Source: Marthasterias glacialis
Lineage: Eukaryota > Echinodermata > Asteroidea > Forcipulatida > Asteriidae
Direction of reading: 5' to 3'
DNA length: 64,000 nt
NCBI GenBank assembly: GCA_911728455.2
Contig: OU452233.1
Span: 14,451,214-14,515,213, forward strand
The notes under the pieces were generated by a model, which saw only the letters and a list, made by a program, of their open reading frames with translations, did not search any database and was not told where the DNA came from. Positions 48,633 to 58,300 of this stretch are shown one piece after another; within the stretch, counting starts at the first letter, position 1; each line of letters opens with the position of its first letter. Both the position numbers and the translations under genes were made by a program.

Positions 48633-50571
48633 GTAGCCAAAAAAATGTTTTAGCGCAACACTACCAGCAAACACTGGCAGGTTGTCAAAGACCAGTATCG
48701 GCACATTGTGTCACACATGAACAGTACATAAAATAAAAAACCTATGAAAGTTTAAGCTCAATCCGTCATCTGATTCACAACAAAGTAGTGAAACCTTTTC
48801 AATGTTTTCAAGCATCAGACTTAATTAGACCTGTGGCGAGATGAATATTACTTGTTTTACTAATTTCTCAAAAATGGTAGCATGTAAGTTAAGTGTAAAT
48901 CTGTCAACATATATATTTTCAATCATATTCTTACCAATGGTTTTTATACAAAATTGACCGTATATTGTAGAATCTCCATACAATGCAGGATTTCTGTAGA
49001 ATCATTGTGCGCATGTATGTGACAATAGTTGGATATTTGTTTGCATTATTACCATAGTAACACAACATGTACATTTATGTTTAAAAGTTCATAGGTGTAA
49101 ATGAAACCAAGGGTGGTTTGCTAAAGTGTACGTGTAGGTCAGGTAATTACCAAGTAATTTTTTTCAGTGACTTTGTTCACTGTACACAAATCTTCAAAAC
49201 AATTTCAATGCAAAGTTACTATCAGAGTTGGTAAAAATGATCAGTTACAATGTAGGTTGACTTTTATAATACTCCCCCCTCCCCCCAAATCATTTGATGT
49301 GTCAATTTAGATACATGTGTAACTCTGCTGCCCACAGATTCTTGACCAAAATTTTGCAAGAGTGGTCGAAGCAGGTGAAACTGAAACCAAGTCCTTGGAC
49401 ATGTTGGAATGTTTTTTATTTGATTGTCATGTTTGGTTTTAAAAGCTCTACTTTGCAATCTGGAGCATTTAAAATGGTTTTATGTTATGACTTTTTGTGA
49501 ATTTGATCTTAAATCTTAAAAAAAAATTAAAACTATTTTGTGTGTGTATGTGTTTAGTCTGTACTTTACGCTTATTGGCATGATATGCTAGCTTGTGCAT
49601 GGGGAGAACCCTGTGTATGATCACAAGCTACATGTACTGTATTATGATTAAATACTCATGTGGACAAGTTCATGGCATGTGTGTTTATTTATTTAATTTT
49701 TTTATACACAGGATGGGAATTAATCATTCTGTCAGAAAACCGACAATGCATTTATAACCCCTTCCAAACTCATCTGTTTTATTTCAATTGTGTTTTTTTT
49801 TTCAAGAAATCGATCATGCAACCAGAATGGAGTTAAACTTAATCTGATAGCAAGTAGGCCTAATGTATGTTTTTACTCTCTGTAATGGTGTGCATTTAAA
49901 AAAAATGTTGGTGTGTATGTTTTAGTGTGCATTTTAAAATTTTTTAGACACACAAAGCCATGATACATTTCACTGTATGTGTGAAAAAAATCCAATTATA
50001 TTATTATTAATAAAATTATTATTAGTAGTAAAGGATATATTGCTTTAAAAATAACTCAGACTAATCAATTAGATCGCTCAACTTCAACCTGGCTTGGAGA
50101 AGAAAAAAAAAACCTTGCCGGAGGTTAAAAATTACATTGCTTAGTATCAGCCTCTCTGCAGATAATGCAAACAGATCGTTGATTAATTATTGACGAGATG
50201 GAGTGTTTAGCGATACATTGGAGGAGGTACATAGTTTAAAAGTAAACATTCGCACGTATATGTGCCTAAAGAGCGACACCGGCGACATTTTATCTATCAC
50301 TATCTGTTATGGTGCATGTTGGACACAGATTTGATAACCTGAGTGTGAGAATCCCAGCAATGCTGTCATCAAAAAAATTTTTTTACTGCATGGAGAACTT
50401 AACAGTTATTGAACGGGGAAGTGATACTGAATTCACACTTGGGACCTTTGAACTTTCAAATTCTGTGGAATTCAAAACAGATGTCAGTTTCATTTGAAGA
50501 TTCATGATCTCCTGACACTAGTGATAGCTTCTTCCCTTAGCAGCAGATTTTTCTGATTTTCATCTTTGCAG
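48633..50571. other. intergenic; one dispersed repeat recognised
   Basis: A segment at about 49378-49500 (ATGTTTGGTTTTAAAAGCTC, TCTGGAGCATTTAAAATGGT) recurs inverted at about 53745-53855. No exon was recognised here. Confidence 0.45.
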
Positions 50572-50616
50572 ATTGGCACACAGTCACGTCACGTCAAGGA
50601 ACTAGAGCTCCTAACT
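50572..50616 (+). other. candidate plus-strand exon (45 nt)
   Basis: A very good acceptor (TTTCATCTTTGCAG), 45 nt and a GTAAGTTT donor. It is open in phase 0 as IGTQSRHVKELELLT. It could be a 5' or separate exon near the gene beginning at 52225, but that gene has its own promoter-like elements and an in-frame upstream stop, so no link is shown. Confidence 0.3.
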
Positions 50617-50689
50617 GTAAGTTTACAGAAAACTATTCCCTGAAGTGTTCACTCTGTGTAGCCAATGATAACTCTGTATCGGAATAGCT

Positions 50690-50786
50690 GGGCCCAATTT
50701 CTTGGTGTTTATTACCCCAGAATTATGCGCTAATTATGAACCGTATGCGCACAATGCCACGGTAAGCAGTGCAATGAAATTGGACC
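50690..50786. mobile_element. GGGCCCAATTTC-family MITE, short copy
   Basis: It begins GGGCCCAATTTCTTGG and ends GCAGTGCAATGAAATTGGACC. At about 97 bp the interior is mostly deleted. Confidence 0.65.
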
Positions 50787-52095
50787 TTGCTCGTCCCTAC
50801 CAGCAGTAGTTCCAGGTTGACTCTTTGAGTTTAGAAATTTTACATTTTAAGCAAAGGTTTACTCTCAGAAATCTCAGTCATTTTATTGGGAGACTTTTGA
50901 GGATGCTACATGTAGATGGCAGCAGACTTCCAGGATCCATTGTTCTCGGAAATTTGCGCATGCTCTTTGCTACGTAAACAATGAATATTTACCAAGTAAG
51001 ACTGCTGCCACCTATAATTTCAAAGCCTCCCATTGCTTTTAGTTTGCTATCAAAATCCATAATTGCAAGCCAAATGCAGTAATTGTTTTTAATGAAGAGA
51101 CAATAGACCGATTCATTAAGCCCTGCCGCTAAATATAATGACCAATCAAAGCATTGGCTACATCACCACTGCACACTTGGGCAGCAAAATGTGCATCTCT
51201 TCACTGCTCAGCATGCACATGTTTACATTTTCCAATAGGATTTTAATGTGTCCAATAGGTTTTGACTGTGTCGGACTTTTGTCAGACTTTCAGTAGCGTA
51301 GCCAAGGCTGTAATTGGTTAACGTGTAAGGGGCTTATGGATCAGTGTATTTCCTGACACAGCTGCTTGCCTGAGCAGTGAGATTTCCGGGCATGTTCTTC
51401 TATGTACATAATACCAATGCATAGTCATTAAATGTCTTAATATACATGTATTTTAACAAGAGATCCACTTTTTACTACTGTATTCTCAGTCAGTTATAAT
51501 ACAATGGTTTAGCTATGGATATAGATCAGAATAATTTTCACACAGAGACTGGTGATTTCCTGACAGGTGTTTGTGCCTAGCAACAGTGTCTCTTCTGAGC
51601 CGACAATGTAAACACAGAGAGCTGCCGCAATCAGACTGGAATACACACCTACCGTACACGCAGATAATTTGTGGTGAATTTCTACAAAGGACTGAGCCCC
51701 ATCAAACTTCGATGTGGATGAGTTCTTATCAAGCTAAACCGAACAGATTGCTTAAAATTATAAACTTGTCATAACACATGAAGTCAATAAGTGACTTGGC
51801 TAAGCTCAGTAAAAATTTGTTTTATTTAGCGTCGAGTAGGTTGGATTTGAAACTTTGCATGGTGAGAAAACAGTCAAGAGACTAGTGGTCACACCATGTA
51901 ACTGCATGTACCTCTCTAAATGAGTTGTGGGTGTAGTTTGACAATTCAACATTTCGATAAGTGTGCGCTGGTCGTCTTCAGAAGAAAAGCTGCTTTTTGT
52001 GGTGTTACAGCAATCCTTAGTCATCAGCATCCTTTTGATTTGATTTTTGATTTATACCAGTGATTCTGAAGGAAGAAAACAATCTTTATAGCTGA

Positions 52096-52125
52096 CCAAT
52101 GCCCAGCCAGGCCCCGCCCGATTGG
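52096..52125 (+). promoter_or_regulatory. GC box flanked by two CCAAT boxes
   Basis: CCAAT at 52096-52100, CCCCGCCC at 52112-52119 and an inverse CCAAT (ATTGG) at 52121-52125 lie 100-130 bp before the start codon of the plus-strand gene. This is a typical TATA-less promoter arrangement and supports taking 52225 as the first coding exon. Confidence 0.5.
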
Positions 52126-52224
52126 AAGCGTGAGACTTCCTGTTAAAACTGTAGCTCAGGGTATCTTCAGGATTTGTATCCGTGTATGGACTTCGTGTAT
52201 TGATGTGATGTCTGAGGATCACTG

Positions 52225-52338
52225 ATGTCTAAGTATCGCTACTCACCGGGGATGACTCCCGATGATCAGCTGAGGGAGAAGGCGAGAGCGCTCCAGGCCT
52301 TAAAGGAAACCAATCCAGAGTTCAGGGCAAGGAAACAG
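52225..52338 (+). CDS. unrecognised plus-strand gene, exon 1
   Basis: ATG at 52225 is preceded in frame by TGA 12 nt upstream, which fixes it as the start if unspliced. It encodes 38 residues, MSKYRYSPGMTPDDQLREKA through ARKQ, ending CAG|GTTGGT in phase 0. Confidence 0.7.
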
Positions 52339-55300
52339 GTTGGTGAATCTTTCTCATTAGTACTAATTATTATTAAAACCCTCCTTAACACTGTTGCCAC
52401 AGACTTCCACAAAGTACCATACCTGTACCTTCTGCAATGGGTGCATGTTTTTTTTCTGTTTGTACAACTGACAGGAAACACAATCCTGTTGATGTAATGA
52501 TGTCTTGGAGCAGAAAGTGCTGAATGGTATGGATACATACCGTCGTGTGCCCGGAAGAAGGTCGCATAGCCTTATGCCCTGTTACCGGGCACACAAATTA
52601 CAACCTTTTTCCCCAGCAGAAGGTCACAAGCAATAACATGGCTCTTTGAAAAACGTAGGGCATGACTGTTGCATATTTGTTTCTAGAATTACTCCCAAGA
52701 CATGTTGTTCCATTCCCATATGGAATTTCACTTTTCTGAATGACTTGCAAATAGCAGAAAAACAACAAATTTTCACACTCATTTTTCTTAAAATACAGTT
52801 TCAGACAGAATTGCTTACGACCTTTTGCCGGTCACACGACGATACATGTACAATAACATTTGTTACAATTCACTACTTTAAGCTCCAAGACATCATCACT
52901 TACTAACAGGATAAAGGGACCACTTTGCATTCGTCTCGTTGGCAGTTTTTCCAATGGTTGTAACTTTTTGTTTAAGTACGTAAAACCACCCAAAAGTGTT
53001 ACAGTGTGTAAAAATAGACTATGCAGGCTTACACTGAAAATAATTTGAGTTGATTCATTTCATGTTTTAAAAAATATATTATATATATTTTAAACCACTC
53101 TCAAATCAACATAAAAAATGGAAGGAAAAAAGTTACCTGCCTTTTCCGTCCATTTTTTAAATGAAATTGTAGAGTAATTAAAAAATCAATAATTCCAATC
53201 AACTGAAATTGTTTTCTGTATAAGCCTGCACGTCCGTTCACATGTTGAAAAAGTTACAACTATTGGAAAAACTGTTAACATGGTGGTAGAAAAGTAGTCA
53301 ATTTTTTGTGTTTTCCATATTATTCATGTGGAAACCCCATGGATTGTGTACAGTAGTCTCCACAGTCTCCTGTGGAATTTTGTGGCAAGAGCCACTTAGG
53401 CAAGAGTAGAGTATACTGATAGTACCGTAATGGGTTTTAATAAACTGGTGATGAAACCAAGGAATTCTCCCCAAGTGTAACCCATATGCGTTAACTTGAA
53501 GATACCTGTGAAGAGGTTTAGATGTGGCAGAAAAAGTCCAGCTGGGGAAACCCATGCCATCGGGTAAGGACCGAAAACTCTATCCACATGCAAGGCTGTG
53601 GTCCGAAGCAGGATTCAAACAGTGGCAAAGCCAGCATCCTTTTTGAAGAGTGCCTCCAGAGCTGACGGGTTGTGGGGGGGGGAAGATGTTCCACAGGGGG
53701 CACACCTGGACAGTATTGCCGATACCCAACTCAAAAACAAAAAAAAAGATTGAAATCATAACATAAACCATTTTAAATGCTCCAGATTGCTCAGTAGAGC
53801 ATTTCAAACCAAACATAAATATCAAATGAAAACATTCAGAGGACCTGGTTTCAATACAGCGTCCTTCGCCCACACTTGCAAAATTTAGGTCCAGAATGCT
53901 ACACCGTTTTGAAAAATCCTGTGGAGAACCCTGAGTATGGATGATAAATTTGACCTATGTTGGCTGTTGCTTTAACCGAGCTGAGCCTTCATTGGAATCA
54001 ATATACGTACCTAAATACATTACCTGTGCCTTTTATAAGCGGCACCATCTCACTGACCCGCATTAAATGCATTATTGTCAAATCCAGCAGTCCACAAACT
54101 GCCTTTAGGAAAATCAATAATCCTTGATCAAAAGGCAGGTCAAACTGTTGACACTTCTTTAAATCAGGTAACACTCGGCTGTATTGTTTTGCATGAACAG
54201 TGTTGACAAGATGCGTCAATGCTTGTGAATTTTTAATAGCCAGTGTCAACTACATTGTATAATCACTTAGCCGGTTTTTACAGTGAAGGTACACTGTAAA
54301 TTTTACCCATTATACAGTGACAGGGGAAAATTTTTAGGGGGCACAAGGATGTGCACCATTTTTACTAGGGGGCACTTCTGGCCAATTAAAACTGTAGTTT
54401 CCAGATTCCAAACGGGGGGTGGGGGTGGGATGGGGTTAGGCACAGACATCAATTGGGGGCTTAAATAAATATTAGCGTTGAGGGGTTAATCCAGCACAAT
54501 ACTATCTCAGCTGTCACAGGTTTCCGTTTATACACCTGGGTTAAGAGAAGCAATATGGTTATATACCTCGCTCAAGGACACAAATGTCATGATCAGGAAT
54601 TGAACCTCACTTGGACGATTCAGCCATTAGAACTTGAGTTTGATGCACTAGACCGTTCGACCATGACAGGCCACATAAAATACAACACGTTTGGATTTTG
54701 TTGTCTTGTATTTTAGTCTCTTTTTAAATTCTTTGCTTCACATAGCTGATGAAGTACAGAAACTTGGCACTGATCCTGTAAGTGGAGAATGGCGATGGTT
54801 GCCATTATAATTGTTCAATAGGCAAAGCACTGAATATGAGTCCAGAAACCATAATTTATCAATTAATAACTCAGTAGTCAGAAATTATACACTGCGCCTT
54901 TAAACACAATATTATACAATGTACCAATCAATTAAAAATGGCAGTCACTAATTACGACAGTCACGCATCAATGTGTACATAAAAGATTGGTCTCGTTGAA
55001 TTTTGTATTGGCTGACAGTCGATATATATTAACAACTGGTGGTTTCAGGGATGAAAAATTGCAGATTTTGTGATAAAAAGTAAAGAAATCATGCTCTTTG
55101 ATCTACTTAGCTGTAGCTCTGAGGGCACTGTTCCCGAAAGCTCCTTGAAATGTACATTGTATAACTCCAGGGATTTAATACCAGACAGTGGAAAATGCCA
55201 TCATTTCGTCATACCGACTGAAATTTTGATCTTTGGTCGTATCCGAATCAAGCAACTTCGGCTATGGCTATGGGTGTTGGCTGTAATGACAACATTGAAG

Positions 55301-58300
55301 AATAGGTCTTTTCAGCGATCCGGCCGTAGCCACTGCTGAAGCCATCAGTTCGGACACTGCTTTGCATTAGTTTTGACCGTTTTGTCAGCGGTGAATCCCA
55401 CCCCAGTGTTAGTGTTTTACTTTCAATGTCTTAAAGGGCCTATGAAGCGCAAATTTTTTGAAATACATTTTTTATCATATATCCATGATTAAGGACAGTT
55501 TAAAGAAAGTTAAGGTTTAATGTACTAATTGAATTTAAAAAAATGACCTGTCTTGAACTGAACACATGAGGGTGCTGTTGTGTGACCCATAAAAGGAACA
55601 AAGTCTCACAGCAGCATTAAAATTGTACAAAATCAAGATCCCACATTTTCAAAAATAAAACAGCGGTCACCTCGAATTATATATTGACAAGTCTAAACAC
55701 TCATCAATAAGACAACAACCAAATGTTAGTGGAGTTGCCATTTGAAAAACAGGGAAAAAATCTGTAAATTTTTGTGCACAAACCAACCATAGTGTTGGAG
55801 CTTTGCCTTCGATGACATCACATTTGCTCATGAATATGCAAAATTCAATTTGCATAAAACACAAAATTCAAAAAAAGTGTCAAAACACCCCAAATTCAGC
55901 GGTAAAAAGGTGAAATTATTTTTTCAGAATAAATACAGAGTTGTTTCAATTAATAAAAAATTCTACTTCATAGGCCTTTTAAGATAAAAAGACATTTAAT
56001 TTTTTAATTTTGTTTTATACAATTCACCCATCACTTTTTTGAAGGAATAAAAACCTGCCCCAATGCGCAGAAACAAGACATGGAGAGATATAAATGCAAG
56101 TCTCTTTACAGCACAGTCTAAGAACAGGGAGGGGTAAATGAATCCGTTGCGAGACAAACATAACTGCCTCTATCCCTATTTGAAGCAATTACAAAGTGTC
56201 TTGCTTAAGGACAAAAGTGTCATGACAAGGATTCGAACCCACATCCTGATGACTTAGCCACCAGAACTTGAGTCTGATGCACTAAACCGCTCAGCCACGA
56301 CACTCTACAAGCTCACACGACATGCTCTTAGATCTATGTACTTATAAATCTAGTGCAGAAGATTTTTATTTATAACTCCACAGAATTCCAAAAAGGTGGA
56401 AATGTCATCATTTCAATTTACCGCCTGAAATTTGCATCCTTCTTTCAGACCTTTATGTCAGTAATGACTCACATCCCAGACTATCAACATTGGGCCAATA
56501 TTACTGGCAAATTTTGAGGCTAAAAAATTGCACAAGTGTGGCAGTTTCAGTGTTTATTTTTTTTGAAGATTGACTAATACACTTTTAAAAGCTCTCTCTG
56601 TCACTGAAATGGTCTGTTCTACATAAAATGTACTTCTGCTTTCTGAAATTGTTCATGATAGGGCCACATGAGCCCTGGCACCCGAAATGGTATCCCACAG
56701 AAGAGCTCTCACTCACCCGTTGGTGGGGTCATGCCTGGCTACAGACTTACCTGGTCACAGGAGAGGAATAGACTGGACAAGGAAAAACGGAAACTGCAAG
56801 AAGAACAAGACAGGATCAAGCAGGCCAGCAAACGATGGAGTTTGCCCTCACCTTACAATGTATTAGGTAAGACACATCAGACACATGGTTACTTTAAGAC
56901 GTTAACATCAGGCCTGTTGCCCCTGGTCTTGGTCTGGGATTGGTCCTAAGACTGGAACCAGCGCTGGAATCTCATTTTACTCGGACTTATTGAGTCAAAA
57001 TATAATCATATAAAATGGTGGAAGCCTCTCAATGTCTCCTAATCCTCTTCTTGTAACAACAGGATAAGGGTCTAGAATTGGGGATAACACTATAGCCCTG
57101 GCATAAAGGGAGAATTACAGCATTATTTCCAGTACCATCTGTACTGTTTGTGTGGGTGAAACGAAGCATTGCACAGTGAGTGGATGTGCTGTACATGTAC
57201 ATGTACATGCTCCGAAATGGAATGTCTGCGCAACCTTTGGTCCGGTTTTCCAAATTCACACAAAATTCATGTGATCCATTTCCTGGCATGGAAAATATGG
57301 CATGTACTAAGCTAAGGGCATCTCTGTGAGGGATATCAAAGTTTGTATGCTGGAACATTTCAGAGGGCACCAAGGCAATAGCCAGGCTCATGGAGGTGAA
57401 GTACACTGTATCAGGCCTGGAAAATGGTAATTGTTTGTTTTGATTCTCTGCAAAAGAACGCACCAAAATCATGTTCAACGGTAAACAGCTAAATGAAATT
57501 GCATCATGGTTTGACCCACAAACTTTTGGCTTGATTTTCCCCCTCCCCCCCCCCCCCCCCACCACCTGAAAAAAGAGAGCAAGGGGTGTGGTTGCTCTCT
57601 GATCAAAACTTGTCCGATGTTTCCTTTTTTATAGATCCTATTAGCAGGAGACCATACAGTGATGAGGGAAAGACAAGGTGGGAGGCAGACATTGCTGACT
57701 TTGTCCTCAAAACCCAAGAGCAGATCCCTGACATGATCCTCAACCTAAAAGAAATGAAGTAAGTGGGTGCCTGTGCCTTGTCATGATTTTCCACATTTTC
57801 TTCTCTTTGTTTGTGTCTTTTTTCTTTCTGTTTTTATTTTTTAATTTCTTTTTTTTTGGTGGGTTTTAGAGGAGGGAGGAGGCTGTCGGGATGGGTGATG
57901 AAATTGCTGTGTCCTTCAATAATTCTGAACCTGAATTAGTAACAAATGAAAATGAGAAAAAGGAAATCTATGGATTTTACCCAAGTTTCAACTTTTTTAA
58001 ATTTGTCAATAACACCCCTAAGTCAAGCTGCATTATCATTAGCATGTCATGAGCAGGACTCAAAATAACAACTGCACCACTTCCCTGACTCTAGTAATTT
58101 TAGCATTGGGCTAGTAACCCAAAACCCAAGTTCTGCAGTTTCATGTTTTGTTGTTGTTGTTGTTTTTTTTTTGTTTTCAATTACATATCTTTTTGAAGAT
58201 TTACTAATAGGCCTTTTCACATGACAAAAAAAACCTCTGTGTTGGACCCTTGTAAGTTTGGCAGACCTTTTCACTCTACAACATTTTAATTTGGCATTGA

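Noticed and set aside
54746..54770. Extra coding exon between exons 1 and 2 of the plus-strand gene
   Set aside because: Its 32-nt length would shift the frame of exon 2, whereas exons 1 and 2 already join perfectly in phase 0.
57029..57565. 178-residue minus-strand frame
   Set aside because: It lies in intron 2 of the plus-strand gene, over a dispersed repeat and a C-run. The translation shows no domain features.
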